A stretch of 64,000 nucleotides of DNA from Alkalibacter saccharofermentans DSM 14828 (GCF_900128885.1 NZ_FQTU01000011.1:11861-75860), one strand, 5' to 3'. Counted from the stretch's first letter, positions 49,619 to 59,290 are shown. Translations and numbers: made by a program. Notes: generated by a model not told the origin, from the sequence alone.

Positions 49619-50830
49619 ATGGAGCACAGCATAAGAATAAATAACCTTACAAAAATATATAAGATTTATAAAAAGCCTTGGCATAGAATCAAAAATATTT
49701 TTTTCAAAAAAACAAAATATAAAAAGTTCTATGCCTTGAAAAACATAAGTATCGATATACCTAAAGGCGAAGCCATCGGGGTTTTAGGTAAAAACGGAGC
49801 CGGTAAATCGACCCTTCTTAAGCTCATAACAGGCGTGGCCACTCCTTCTTCAGGCACTCTTAAGACTGAAGGAAAGATATCTGCACTGCTGGAACTGACT
49901 TCAGGTTTTGACAATGAACTAACAGGCATCGAAAATATATACCTTAAAGCCCTCACCATGGGGATGCAGAAGAAGGATATGGATAAGCAGCTGCAAAGGA
50001 TCATTGATTTTGCGGATATAGGAGACCACATATACCAGCCAGTAAGGACGTATTCAAGCGGAATGAAGGCTAGGCTGGGGTTTGCGATTTCTGTAAATGT
50101 AGATCCGGATATATTGATAGTTGACGAAGCTTTGTCGGTAGGGGATGATGTTTTCAAGCTTAAGTGCATCGAAAGAATGGAAGAATTCAAGGCCCAGGGC
50201 AAAACCATACTATTTGTAAGCCATTCTCTATTTACGGTTAAATCATTTTGCAACAAGTGCATGTGGATAAAAGACGGTGAGCTTGTAGATTATGGAGATA
50301 CCGGCGAGATCGTGCATAAGTATGAAGTTTTCCTTAAGGAAGAACGGGCAAAACAGAAAAAGGAAATGACAGAAGAGGCTAGGAACAACAATAAGAACGT
50401 ACAGATATTAAGCAAGAAAGAAGTCTTGGAGACAAAGAACTTCAAATTTTTCAACTCAAAAGGTGAAGAGACAAATATCTTTGATTACGAAGAGGATATA
50501 GGGTATTCATTTGACTATATAGTCAAAAAGCCCATGAAGGGGCTGAAATGGTGCTTTACCATTCGGGATGCAGAGTACGGCGAAATATACGGAAGCGACA
50601 AAAGGTCTGAAAATCATCTGATCAATAATGACATGGACCTTAAGCATACCTTAAAAGCCAAGCTAAGAAACATTAAGCTATTGCCTGGGAAATATCACCT
50701 CTCCGGAGAGCTGTGGGATGAATCGGGAGCATTTTATGTTAGTTATTCAAATAAAAAGCCATTTGAGATAAGAGAAGAAGGGTTTAAAGGCACCGGTTAC
50801 TTCTATATCGATCATGAATATGAAAATTAA
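49619..50830 (+). CDS. Glycopolymer exporter ATPase with Wzt-like C-terminal domain
   Basis: 403 residues. The N-terminal ABC domain (1-245) has GKNGAGKST, YSSGMKARLGF (the variant signature of TagH/Wzt ATPases) and ILIVDEALSVGD. The C-terminus (about 265-403) is a beta-rich Wzt-type domain (SFDYIVKKPMKGLKWCFTIRD), which in Gram-negative systems reads the end group of the polymer. With the permease it forms a polysaccharide or teichoic-acid-like exporter. A large hairpin follows. Confidence 0.87.
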   Translation: MEHSIRINNLTKIYKIYKKPWHRIKNIFFKKTKYKKFYALKNISIDIPKGEAIGVLGKNGAGKSTLLKLITGVATPSSGTLKTEGKISALLELTSGFDNELTGIENIYLKALTMGMQKKDMDKQLQRIIDFADIGDHIYQPVRTYSSGMKARLGFAISVNVDPDILIVDEALSVGDDVFKLKCIERMEEFKAQGKTILFVSHSLFTVKSFCNKCMWIKDGELVDYGDTGEIVHKYEVFLKEERAKQKKEMTEEARNNNKNVQILSKKEVLETKNFKFFNSKGEETNIFDYEEDIGYSFDYIVKKPMKGLKWCFTIRDAEYGEIYGSDKRSENHLINNDMDLKHTLKAKLRNIKLLPGKYHLSGELWDESGAFYVSYSNKKPFEIREEGFKGTGYFYIDHEYEN

Positions 50831-50869
50831 AAGAGAGAGGGATCACCATTTAAGGTGATCCCTCTCTTT
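50830..50869. terminator. Bidirectional terminator between the exporter and TagF-GT genes
   Basis: A stem of about 16 bp: GAGAGGGATCACC (50835-50847) pairs with GGTGATCCCTCTC (50854-50866), extended by A/T on both sides. Confidence 0.82.
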
Positions 50870-53306
50870 ACTCAAGCATGCTGTAAAACATATCTAGCGC
50901 TTCTATATTGTAAGATTTATAGTCAAATGTTTTGTTAGAGAGTTTTTCTCCCTTTATGAATCTTTCCATCCCTTCACGAAGAGCTTCAGCTGTGTTATCC
51001 ACCAGCAGACCGTAGCCGCCTTCCAAAACGCTGTGTGCTCCCGTAACATCGGTGCTGATGGTAGGTTTGTTCAGAACAAGGGCTTCAAGCAGTACCAGGC
51101 CTTGTCCTTCGTAGTTTGATGAGAGAACAAAGCAGTCACAGAGGTTAAGAAGTGCAAAAGCGTTGCTTAACTGTCCGGTAAAGACGACTCTGTCTGATAC
51201 CTTTAATCTTTTTGCTTGATCTTTAAGAGCTTTCTCCAAGACTCCTTCGCCTACTATATACAGCTTTAGATTGTCATATTCACTGCAAAGCTCTGCAAAG
51301 GCTGAAATCAGCTTGTCTTGGCCTTTTTCAGGGGAGAGCCTTCCGATGTTTATAAATTTTGTCTCCTGGGGATCCAACACGATGCCTTCAATGAGGTTGG
51401 TGGCGTTGTCTCTTGGCAACACCAGGCAAGGTTTGCCCTTATAGGTCGCAAATTCAGCCTGATCTTTCATGTTTAGGATATGCTCATAGTTGATGGCATT
51501 ATTGACATAAACTAATTTGGTGCCAAAATCTAAAAAGTATTCCTTGAGGTTTTCAGCATTCGCTTCCAATGCAGACTTTGAAACAGATGCTGCGACATCG
51601 TATTTTTTGTATATTGAGAATATTATCTTTAAATTTTTCTTATGTCTCTGTTTGCCATTGATTATTTTTTGATATTCCATCAACATGTCGTTGTGCTGGT
51701 AGATGATTTTTTTATTAAAAGATCCGTTTGCAATAAGCAGAGACCATAAGATGTTATATCCTCCAAAATCGATGCCAACATCAAAGACCGTATCCCCGAT
51801 AATTCTCTTGAGCTCTCTTTTATACAGGTCTGCCGGTAAGAAAGAATCAGGACTTATAGGGAATTCCCTGACGGCAAAGTGCTTGAAACCCTCCCAAATG
51901 GTCTTGTTCAAAGTTCCGATCCTGTGGATTACCTTAACCCTTTTATCCAGCTTGTTGAGATTTCTCTCTTTTGCGCCAGTCATTTTTCCCGTTGTCGTAA
52001 CCGTAACGTCGTATTTTTCGAAATCTATAGAGTTTAGCAAACTGATGGCAGAAACTGTGATTCCATTGTTTTCAAAGGAACCGCAGTGCATCAAAATTTT
52101 AGTCTTGTGATTTACCACTTTTTTAACATAGTCGGAATTTTTGTCGTGAAAAATGATGTCAATAAAACGTCGAGTTGCTTGTCCGTCATCTTTTGAGCAG
52201 TAGGTTTCAAGAAAAGCATTATATTTTTCTCTATAGTCTTCCTTGATTTGACTTAAAGAGCTTATGGATTCGGCCAGTTGCTCTAGGGTGCTGCAAATTG
52301 GTCCGGGCAATGTTTTGGTATCTATATAAAAGCCCCGTGTTCTTTCATACTCTTCAAAATCTTCAGCGTAGTACAAAACCGGTCTTCCCGTAGGTATAAA
52401 ATCAAAGAATATGCTTGAATAATCAGTTATGAGCACGTCGATAGCCGAAAGGAGCTCGTTGGTATCAATGCCGTCTGGGACACATAGGTGCTCTAAGTTG
52501 TTTTTTTTGAAATAATCGTAAGTGAAATAATGTGCCTTGAGAAGGACACAGTATTCACTAGGGATATTGTCTTTTAAATAATTCACATCCTCCAACAGCT
52601 TTTGGCTGGTATCTGATTCTCTTCCCACTTGTCCCCGCCAGGTTGGAGCATATAGGATGATTTTTTTTGATTTTTCAACTCCTAAAATATTTTTCATCTT
52701 ATCTGAGGGGTAGCTTAAAGTCAAGTCTACCCTAGGGTAACCGGTATCGAGGACTTTTCCGCCAAAGATGCCATTGCAATGATGAGAATCCAACAGCTTT
52801 TCTGCGGTGAAGCTGTTTGGCATTACCAGGTAGTCTGTCTGCAACAAGTTTCTTTGTATGTTTGCATGCGCCGTTGGGTGAGTGTCCTTGATATCCAGTC
52901 CGAGAGTCTTTAAAGGAGTGCCATGCCATGTGTTGATATAGATTTGGCCCTCCATTTTTTGGAAATAATAAGGAAAACTCGTGTTGTTTATCAAGTACTT
53001 TGCGGTGGTAAGGTACCGGAGATAATCTTTGCTATGTATAGTGACGAATTTCACATTGTCTAGATGCCCGTATTCAGGGTTTATGTTCATGTCGTTGTCC
53101 AAAGCCCAAACGTGAGTCATGCTTTTATCAGACAATAGTTCCTTAAAGACAGCATAGGGATTTCCGGTCATGCTTTTACCCTGGTATGATTGATAGAGGA
53201 TGATGTTAGGATCGAGCTTGTGCTTTTTCATATAAGTCGTATAACGAGGTTTTAGCATGTAGTTTTTATTAAATAATTTTTTAACTATTTTTTTGGTTGT
53301 TTTCAT
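50868..53306 (-). CDS. TagF-like glycerophosphotransferase fused to a GT4 glycosyltransferase
   Basis: 812 residues, cytoplasmic face. Residues about 45-385 are a CDP-glycerol poly(glycerophosphate) transferase domain: NTWHGTPLKTLG, ILYAPTWRGQV, VLITDYSSIFFDFIPTGRPVLYY (phospho-acceptor histidine and the TDYSS site) and KDDGQATRRFID. Residues about 400-812 are a family-4 glycosyltransferase: NIGRLSPEKGQDKLISAFAE and SSNYEGQGLVLLEALVLNKP (the E-x7-E). One protein could thus add both a glycerol-phosphate and a sugar to a wall polymer. It converges on the ABC exporter genes that would export the product. The ATG at 53306 has AAGGAG 7 bases upstream; an in-frame ATG at 53357 has none. Confidence 0.85.
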   Translation of the reverse strand: MKTTKKIVKKLFNKNYMLKPRYTTYMKKHKLDPNIILYQSYQGKSMTGNPYAVFKELLSDKSMTHVWALDNDMNINPEYGHLDNVKFVTIHSKDYLRYLTTAKYLINNTSFPYYFQKMEGQIYINTWHGTPLKTLGLDIKDTHPTAHANIQRNLLQTDYLVMPNSFTAEKLLDSHHCNGIFGGKVLDTGYPRVDLTLSYPSDKMKNILGVEKSKKIILYAPTWRGQVGRESDTSQKLLEDVNYLKDNIPSEYCVLLKAHYFTYDYFKKNNLEHLCVPDGIDTNELLSAIDVLITDYSSIFFDFIPTGRPVLYYAEDFEEYERTRGFYIDTKTLPGPICSTLEQLAESISSLSQIKEDYREKYNAFLETYCSKDDGQATRRFIDIIFHDKNSDYVKKVVNHKTKILMHCGSFENNGITVSAISLLNSIDFEKYDVTVTTTGKMTGAKERNLNKLDKRVKVIHRIGTLNKTIWEGFKHFAVREFPISPDSFLPADLYKRELKRIIGDTVFDVGIDFGGYNILWSLLIANGSFNKKIIYQHNDMLMEYQKIINGKQRHKKNLKIIFSIYKKYDVAASVSKSALEANAENLKEYFLDFGTKLVYVNNAINYEHILNMKDQAEFATYKGKPCLVLPRDNATNLIEGIVLDPQETKFINIGRLSPEKGQDKLISAFAELCSEYDNLKLYIVGEGVLEKALKDQAKRLKVSDRVVFTGQLSNAFALLNLCDCFVLSSNYEGQGLVLLEALVLNKPTISTDVTGAHSVLEGGYGLLVDNTAEALREGMERFIKGEKLSNKTFDYKSYNIEALDMFYSMLE

Positions 53307-53516
53307 CTTGGTGCTCCTTAGCTTATAATCAATATAGGTAATATTATCACAAAACATGGAAATTAAAAAGGATTAAAAGTCAGGCTTGAAAGGGATGGGT
53401 TTTCACCTGAGGACTGTACAATTTCTAATAAAAAGCATAAAATGGTTTAGGAAACGATAGGACTGATACAAACCTTATATACAAATGAATATCGATAATG
53501 CAAAGGAGTGCTGATT

Positions 53517-54062
53517 ATGAACAAAATGATGACGATCTGCAACGAGATTCAAAAGATTTCAAGAGGAGTGGATGAAACTCAAGTTTTGGAGACAGCAAAA
53601 AAAATCTTGGAGGCCAAGAGGATTTTTCTTGCAGGTCAGGGAAGAAGCGGGCTTATGATCAAAGGCTTTGCAATGAGATTGATGCACCTCGGCCTTCAAG
53701 CCTATGTAGTAGGAGAAAGCACTACGCCATCAATGGGTGAAGGGGATCTTCTTCTGATCGGTTCAGGTTCAGGAGAGACAGGAGGCCTCGTAACTATGGC
53801 AAATAAAGCTAAGAGCACAAGAGGAGATGTGTGTCTTGTTACGACCAACCCAAACTCCACCATAGCAAAGCTAAGCAGCGCAGTCATAGAGATAAAGGCT
53901 CAGGGAAAAGGTGAAGAGGCAAAGAACATAACTGTTCAGCCTATGGGCTCGCTGTTCGAGCAGGCGCTGTTGGTCCTTTTAGACAGCTTGGTTTTATATC
54001 TCATGGACCTTAGTGGACAAGACAATCAAAGCATGTACAAAAGACATGCAAATTTGGAGTAG
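53517..54062 (+). CDS. 6-phospho-3-hexuloisomerase-like SIS protein
   Basis: 181 residues of the SIS fold: IFLAGQGRSGLMIKGFAMRL, GDLLLIGSGSGETGGLV and SLFEQALLVLLDSLVL fit the HxlB/MJ1247 group, which turns hexulose 6-phosphate into fructose 6-phosphate (ribulose monophosphate pathway). The usual partner HxlA is not in the window, so the substrate may differ. The ATG at 53517 follows AAAGGAG by 8 bases; the GTG at 53508 overlaps that site. Confidence 0.78.
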   Translation: MNKMMTICNEIQKISRGVDETQVLETAKKILEAKRIFLAGQGRSGLMIKGFAMRLMHLGLQAYVVGESTTPSMGEGDLLLIGSGSGETGGLVTMANKAKSTRGDVCLVTTNPNSTIAKLSSAVIEIKAQGKGEEAKNITVQPMGSLFEQALLVLLDSLVLYLMDLSGQDNQSMYKRHANLE

Positions 54063-54069
54063 GTGCAAT

Positions 54070-55179
54070 ATGGATGAAAGAATTAAATTGCTTGCCAAAA
54101 ATCTAGTGGAGTATTCATGTGAAGTTCATAAAGGAGAAAAGGTCTTGATCCAAGTAAGCGGGGAAAGCGCCAAGCCCTTGGCAAGGCAGCTGGTAAAGGA
54201 GATCCACTCAAAGGAGGCACTTCCCTTTGTATCTATCCTGGACAGCTCCATAAACAGGGAGCTTTTAATGCACGCCTCGGAAGAACAGCTGGAGGCCATG
54301 AAGGAAGCAGAACTTTTTCAGATGAAGCAGATGGATGCATATATTGGAATAAGGGCATCGGAAAACGTCAGCGAAATGAGCGACGTTCCTTCTGAGAAGA
54401 TGATGCTATCGAGCAAGATGTTAAGGCCGGTGACAGACTACAGGGTCAACCACACCAAATGGGTGGTATTGAGGTATCCCAACAACTCCATGGCGCAGCT
54501 GGCAGGAGAAAGCCTTGAGTCCTTTGAGGACTTTTACTTCAAGGTATGCAACCTGGATTACGACAAGATGTCAAAAGCGATGGACAGCCTTGTAGATTTC
54601 ATGAATAGGACGGACAAGGTTCGCATAACTGGACCCGGGACGGACCTTGAGTTTTCAATCAAAGGGATACCTGCCGTCAAATGCGATGGCAAGCTTAACA
54701 TTCCCGACGGAGAAGTATATGCTGCCCCGGTAAAGGATTCCGTAAGAGGGGTATTGTCATATAATGCTCCTTCTCAATATCAGGGTTTCACATACGAAAA
54801 TGTCAGATTCGTTTTTGAAGAGGGAAAGATAGTGGAGGCAACGGCAAACGATACGACAAGGATAAATGAGGTGCTGGATACAGACGAGGGAGCAAGGTAT
54901 ATCGGAGAATTCGCCATAGGGGTGAATCCGTACATCTTAAAGCCTATGAACGACATATTGTTTGACGAAAAAATAATGGGAAGCTTTCATTTTACTCCGG
55001 GAATGTGCTACGAGGATGCTCCCAACGGAAATGTATCGGCAGTCCATTGGGACCTGGTGTGTATCCAGACTGAAGCCTTTGGCGGGGGCGAGATTTACTT
55101 TGACGATGTTCTGATAAGAAAAAACGGACTCTTCGTTCATGAAGACCTGAAAAGCCTTAATCCAGAAAATCTAATTTGA
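54070..55179 (+). CDS. Aminopeptidase of the M29 family
   Basis: 369 residues like thermophilic aminopeptidases AmpS/T/II: KGEKVLIQVSGESAKPLAR, RVNHTKWVVLRYPN, TGPGTDLEFSIKG, NIPDGEVYAAPV and the metal-ligand stretch GEFAIGVNP...EKIMGSFHF. It removes N-terminal residues from peptides with two metals. The ATG at 54070 has AGGTG upstream and lies 7 bases after the SIS gene's stop; longer forms overlap that gene. Confidence 0.87.
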   Translation: MDERIKLLAKNLVEYSCEVHKGEKVLIQVSGESAKPLARQLVKEIHSKEALPFVSILDSSINRELLMHASEEQLEAMKEAELFQMKQMDAYIGIRASENVSEMSDVPSEKMMLSSKMLRPVTDYRVNHTKWVVLRYPNNSMAQLAGESLESFEDFYFKVCNLDYDKMSKAMDSLVDFMNRTDKVRITGPGTDLEFSIKGIPAVKCDGKLNIPDGEVYAAPVKDSVRGVLSYNAPSQYQGFTYENVRFVFEEGKIVEATANDTTRINEVLDTDEGARYIGEFAIGVNPYILKPMNDILFDEKIMGSFHFTPGMCYEDAPNGNVSAVHWDLVCIQTEAFGGGEIYFDDVLIRKNGLFVHEDLKSLNPENLI

Positions 55180-55269
55180 TAAATATGTAAAATGTTAAGC
55201 TAATCTTAAGCATAACCCCTCATAATGGTGTATAATGATACTGAGACCACTGATAAAGGGGTGAAGCAT

Positions 55270-55686
55270 TTGGATAGCATTTTATTTTTACTGGTTCCCA
55301 AAAAGGACGTGGTGTTTTTGCCACTGAAATGCTCAGTCAAATTTGCTTTGGAGATAATGGAAAACAATGGCTATAGTGCGATTCCCATAATCAACGAGAA
55401 GGGCAAATATTCCGGCACTCTTACCGAAGGCGATCTTCTATGGGAGATCAAGAACAATCCGGATATGAATTTTGACAACTGCAGCAGATTTACCTTAAGG
55501 GACGTCAAGAGGCAGCGGAAGGTAGAGTCCGCGGGCATCAACGAATCCTTGGAGGTAATTATAGAACTAAGCAAAAGTCAGAATTTTGTTCCTATAACCG
55601 ACGACGATGGGGTTTTTATAGGGATTATCACAAGGCAGGAAGTAATAGATTATCTTTTGAAAACTGATAAGTTGATAAGCGCTTGA
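55270..55686 (+). CDS. CBS-domain protein
   Basis: 138 residues made of a CBS pair: CSVKFALEIMENNGYSAIPI, KYSGTLTEGDLLWEI and SLEVIIELSKSQNFVPITDDDGVFIGIITRQEVIDYL. Such proteins bind adenine nucleotides and act as regulators. No partner domain is present. The TTG at 55270 lies 6 bases after AAAGGGGTG and downstream of a TATAAT (55231-55236); the ATG at 55225 precedes that -10. Confidence 0.82.
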   Translation: MDSILFLLVPKKDVVFLPLKCSVKFALEIMENNGYSAIPIINEKGKYSGTLTEGDLLWEIKNNPDMNFDNCSRFTLRDVKRQRKVESAGINESLEVIIELSKSQNFVPITDDDGVFIGIITRQEVIDYLLKTDKLISA

Positions 55687-55692
55687 CCGGAC

Positions 55693-55718
55693 GAACGATG
55701 GCATACCATCGTTCTTTT
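55693..55718 (+). terminator. Terminator after the CBS gene
   Basis: GAACGATGG (55693-55701), 4-base loop, CCATCGTTC (55706-55714), then TTTTATT. Confidence 0.78.
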
Positions 55719-55746
55719 ATTGCGTTTGACGCTAAAAGGAGGCAAA

Positions 55747-56292
55747 ATGCACAAAACCATCGAACTGTTCAAGTCGTTTTTGAAAATAGGAACTTTTACT
55801 ATCGGCGGAGGATACGCCATGATCCCCCTGTTCCAAGATGAATTTGTAAGAAACAGGAAGTGGATGACAGAGGAAGATTTCGTAAACATGCTGACCGTAG
55901 CCACAGCCTCCCCGGGACCTTTGGCGGTAAACAGCGCAGTCTACACAGGTTATCACGTAGCGGGAGGAAAAGGCGTAATAGCTTCAGTGGCAGGGGTGAT
56001 AATTGCTCCGGTCACGGTGATAATAATCCTGGCATCAAACTACGAAAGATTTCGAAGCCTGCCCTTTGCCGAGCAGGCGTTCATGGGGATAAGACCTGCG
56101 GTGGTAGGTCTTTTGGCAGCAGCGGTATACAAGCTGATCGCATTGAAAAAGCTCAGGTGGACATGGTACATCCTATCCGCGGCGGCCTTTGCGCTTATCC
56201 TATTTGCAAAGGTGGATCCCGTAGTCATAATAGCAGGAGCGGGCATCATGGGCGCTGTCTTCCAAAAACACATCGGAAGGGGCGATAAGTGA
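55747..56292 (+). CDS. Chromate transporter, first half (ChrA short type)
   Basis: 181 residues with five or six helices; FKSFLKIGTFTIGGGYAMIP and VTVATASPGPLAVNSAVYTG are the chromate ion transporter motifs. Short ChrA proteins of this kind work in pairs, and the next gene is the second. The ATG at 55747 follows AGGAGG. It overlaps its partner by 1 base. The anion carried is not certain; chromate export is the family name. Confidence 0.85.
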   Translation: MHKTIELFKSFLKIGTFTIGGGYAMIPLFQDEFVRNRKWMTEEDFVNMLTVATASPGPLAVNSAVYTGYHVAGGKGVIASVAGVIIAPVTVIIILASNYERFRSLPFAEQAFMGIRPAVVGLLAAAVYKLIALKKLRWTWYILSAAAFALILFAKVDPVVIIAGAGIMGAVFQKHIGRGDK

Positions 56293-56819
56293 TGGACGGC
56301 ATGATGCTTAGCATATTTTCGGTGTTTTTCAAGATAGGGATGTTTACCTTTGGAGGCGGGTATGCAATGATACCCATTATGCAAAGAGATATAATCTCAG
56401 TTCATGGCTGGATGAGCCAAGGCGAGTTTTTGGACATAGTAGGGCTCTCCGAGATGACGCCCGGAGTGATCAGCGTAAATGTTGCTACATTCGTAGGCTA
56501 TAGAGTGGGCGGGAACGCCTCGGCAGCGCTTCTGGGGACGTTGGGGGTAATATTGCCTTCTACTATCCTGGTATACGTCATAAGCCGTTTTTTCGGAAAG
56601 TTTAAGGATAGCATGTATGTAAAAAGGGCTCTGGAGTTCATCAGACCGGTGGTTCTGGGCATGATAGCCTCAGCGGCGATTTTGCTCTTTGAGGATGCGG
56701 TGAGGGATATTTTTGCCGTGCTCATAGCAGCGGCAGCCTTTTATCTGTCGGCGGTAAAAAAAGTAAACCCCATATTTATTCTAATAGGAATGGGGCTTGT
56801 AGGGTTTTTCATATATTAG
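56292..56819 (+). CDS. Chromate transporter, second half (ChrA short type)
   Basis: 175 residues with FFKIGMFTFGGGYAMIPIMQ and LSEMTPGVISVNVATFVGYR, the same domain as its neighbour. The pair probably makes a heterodimer equal to a long ChrA. A GGAAGGGG site precedes the ATG at 56292, and a prfA gene follows 68 bases later. Confidence 0.85.
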   Translation: MDGMMLSIFSVFFKIGMFTFGGGYAMIPIMQRDIISVHGWMSQGEFLDIVGLSEMTPGVISVNVATFVGYRVGGNASAALLGTLGVILPSTILVYVISRFFGKFKDSMYVKRALEFIRPVVLGMIASAAILLFEDAVRDIFAVLIAAAAFYLSAVKKVNPIFILIGMGLVGFFIY

Positions 56820-56887
56820 CAAAGCAATTGTAATGCCTTGAAAATAATGATATAATTCCAACGTGAAGTTAATTGGAGGATGAAAAA

Positions 56888-57955
56888 ATGTTGGACAAAC
56901 TGGAATTTATAGAATCAAAATATGAAGATTTGGGTGAAAAGATAAGCGATCCGGATGTCATCGGGAATCAGGACGAATGGAGAAAGTTTGTTAAAGAGCA
57001 CTCTCACCTGGAGCCTATCGTAAATAAATACAAAGAGTACAAGAAGGTGCAAAGTGGAATAGCCGAGTCTAAGGATATGCTCAAAGACAAGCTGGACAAG
57101 GACTTCAAGGACATGGTGGAAATGGAGCTTGAAGAGCTTTCAGAAAAAAAGACAAGCCTCGAAGAAGAGCTTAGGATATTGATGCTTCCCAAAGACCCTA
57201 ATGATGACAAAGGGGTCATGGTGGAGATCAGAGCAGGAGCCGGAGGAAGCGAAGCTGCGTTGTTTGCAGGTGACCTTTTCAGGATGTATACTAGATTTGC
57301 GGAAAGAAATGGCTGGAAATACGAGATAATGAGCTCAAGCATTCCAGACATGGGAGGAATAAAGGAAATCATATTCCTCATAGATGCAGATGGCGCATAC
57401 AGCAGGCTTAAATACGAAAGCGGCGTTCACAGGGTTCAAAGGATTCCTACTACAGAATCAGGAGGAAGAATCCACACGTCAACAGCTACTGTAGCTGTAT
57501 TGCCTGAAGCGGAAGATGTAGAGATTGATATAAACCAAAACGACTTAAGAGTAGACGTGTACCGTTCTTCCGGAAACGGTGGCCAGAGCGTTAATACAAC
57601 GGACTCGGCTGTTAGGATCACTCATGTGCCTACAGGCCAGGTAGTTACATGCCAGGATGAAAAAAGTCAGCTTAAGAATAAGGATAAAGCAATGAAGATA
57701 CTTAAGACTAGGCTCTATGAAATGGAACAGGAAAAGCAGGATGCCGAGATGGCGCAAAACAGAAAAAGCCAGGTAGGCACCGGAGACAGAAGCGAACGTA
57801 TAAGGACGTATAACTTCCCTCAAGGGAGAATAACTGACCACAGGATAGGTATGACGGTTTACAAGCTAGAAGAATTTTTAGACGGATCTATAAACGAGAT
57901 GATAGACGCCCTTACAACTACGGACCAAGCAGAAAAACTTAAGATGCAGCAGTGA
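56888..57955 (+). CDS. prfA: Peptide chain release factor 1
   Basis: 355 residues. The catalytic SSGNGGQSVNTTDSAVRITH (GGQ) is intact, and the stop-codon reading tripeptide is P-T-T in RIPTTESGGRIHTS, the PxT of RF1. It ends translation at UAA and UAG. The ATG at 56888 follows GGAGG; a TTG at 56873 is in frame but lies over that site. It begins a conserved housekeeping block, but prmC, its usual partner, is absent here. Repeat copy D follows. Confidence 0.93.
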   Translation: MLDKLEFIESKYEDLGEKISDPDVIGNQDEWRKFVKEHSHLEPIVNKYKEYKKVQSGIAESKDMLKDKLDKDFKDMVEMELEELSEKKTSLEEELRILMLPKDPNDDKGVMVEIRAGAGGSEAALFAGDLFRMYTRFAERNGWKYEIMSSSIPDMGGIKEIIFLIDADGAYSRLKYESGVHRVQRIPTTESGGRIHTSTATVAVLPEAEDVEIDINQNDLRVDVYRSSGNGGQSVNTTDSAVRITHVPTGQVVTCQDEKSQLKNKDKAMKILKTRLYEMEQEKQDAEMAQNRKSQVGTGDRSERIRTYNFPQGRITDHRIGMTVYKLEEFLDGSINEMIDALTTTDQAEKLKMQQ

Positions 57956-58180
57956 TATGGCGGAGCCAGCGAGCACGTACAGCGAAGCTGTGCGTGCTTT
58001 CAAGTTAATTACTTAAAGCTTACAACTTTTTTACGAGACGGAGTCTCATTTCTCGACTGCGCAGCAGTCATTTCCCGTGCGGCAGAGCCGGACAATAAAC
58101 AGTCGCCTCAGCGACTAAACGACTGTTTCCCGACCGTTTCCCGACTGTCCCACGACTGTTAGACTTTTATATTTAGAAAG
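57956..58180. repeat. Mosaic intergenic repeat, copy D
   Basis: No gene here. It starts with AGCACG-ACAGC-GAA-GCTGT-CGTGCT (57972-57998), a hairpin that may end the prfA transcript. 58005-58118 is the 114-base block of copy C with changes mainly in hairpin loops (ATA to GCA in GACTGC-GCA-GCAGTC). It ends with CGACTGTTTCCC and CGACCGTTTCCC units. Unlike the other copies it lacks the GTTGGAAA microsatellite. Confidence 0.8.
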
Positions 58181-58188
58181 GAACCGAC

Positions 58189-59253
58189 ATGACTCAAATC
58201 ATTGATATCGATGGCAAAAACCTGGATAAATCCAGTGAAACAGAAAAGCTGGTTAAAGCCGCCGGCATAATAAAATCAGGAGGGACCGTGGTGTTCCCTA
58301 CCGAAACGGTATACGGCCTTGGCGCAAATGGACTGGATCCCGAAAGCGTCAAAAAAATTTTTGCGGCCAAGGGAAGACCTTCTGACAACCCCATGATATT
58401 ACATATTTCGGACATGGGGATGCTGGGAGAAATAGCCGTGGGAATAAGCGATAAGGCAAAAGAACTCATAGCTAAATACTGGCCCGGTCCCCTGACCCTG
58501 GTTCTCAAAAAATCAGACAAAGTGCCACATGAAGCCACGGGTGGCTTGGACACGGTAGCGGTACGTATGCCGTCTCATCCGGTGGCGCTTAAGCTCATAG
58601 CCTTGGCCGGAGTGCCTATAGCCGCACCCAGCGCAAATATTTCAGGCAAGCCCTCGCCAACATTAAGCAAGCATGTGATTGAAGATCTAAATGGCAAGGT
58701 AGATATGATTCTTGCCGGAGATCAGACTGAAATCGGCCTGGAATCTACTGTAATAGATCTTGTGGAAGATAATCCAGTGCTTTTAAGGCCGGGCAGCATC
58801 TCCTTAAAGCAGCTGGAGGAAGTCCTGGGAGATGTAAAGGTAGATAAATCCATAAGCCAAAAAGTGGAAAAAGGACAAGAGGTCCGTTCCCCGGGAATGA
58901 AATACAGACACTACGCTCCAAAAGGTGACATGGTACTGGTTAAAGGAGACATCGAGAGGGTAATTTATACTATAAAGCATCTTTTGGGTGATGCCGGAAA
59001 AGAAGGTCAAAGGACCGTAGCCATTGTCCCGGAGGAATATATCGAACAATTTATTGAAATCAAGGCCCTTAACATGGGGTCTATTAAAAGGCCGGAGGAG
59101 ATCATGACCAGGCTTTATAGTTGTCTAAGGGAATGTGACGAATACGGGGCACAGATGGTGGCAGCGCCTTATTTTGAGAATGAAGATGAATTCATGGCCG
59201 TAAACAATCGCCTGTCAAAAGCCGCTGGCCACAATGTCATCCAGGCGGATTGA
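58189..59253 (+). CDS. tsaC: Threonylcarbamoyl-AMP synthase (Sua5/TsaC)
   Basis: 354 residues. The YrdC domain (1-210) has GGTVVFPTETVYGLGANG, AKGRPSDNPMILHI, VAVRMPSHPVA and PIAAPSANISGKPSPT; the C-terminal Sua5 domain (about 240-354) follows PGMKYRHYAPKGDMVL. It makes threonylcarbamoyl-AMP for tRNA t6A37. It is the second gene of the prfA block, here separated from prfA by repeat D. Confidence 0.92.
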   Translation: MTQIIDIDGKNLDKSSETEKLVKAAGIIKSGGTVVFPTETVYGLGANGLDPESVKKIFAAKGRPSDNPMILHISDMGMLGEIAVGISDKAKELIAKYWPGPLTLVLKKSDKVPHEATGGLDTVAVRMPSHPVALKLIALAGVPIAAPSANISGKPSPTLSKHVIEDLNGKVDMILAGDQTEIGLESTVIDLVEDNPVLLRPGSISLKQLEEVLGDVKVDKSISQKVEKGQEVRSPGMKYRHYAPKGDMVLVKGDIERVIYTIKHLLGDAGKEGQRTVAIVPEEYIEQFIEIKALNMGSIKRPEEIMTRLYSCLRECDEYGAQMVAAPYFENEDEFMAVNNRLSKAAGHNVIQAD

Positions 59254-59290
59254 ATCAAAGTATAATGGAATGACTTGGAGGTTTGTTTGT

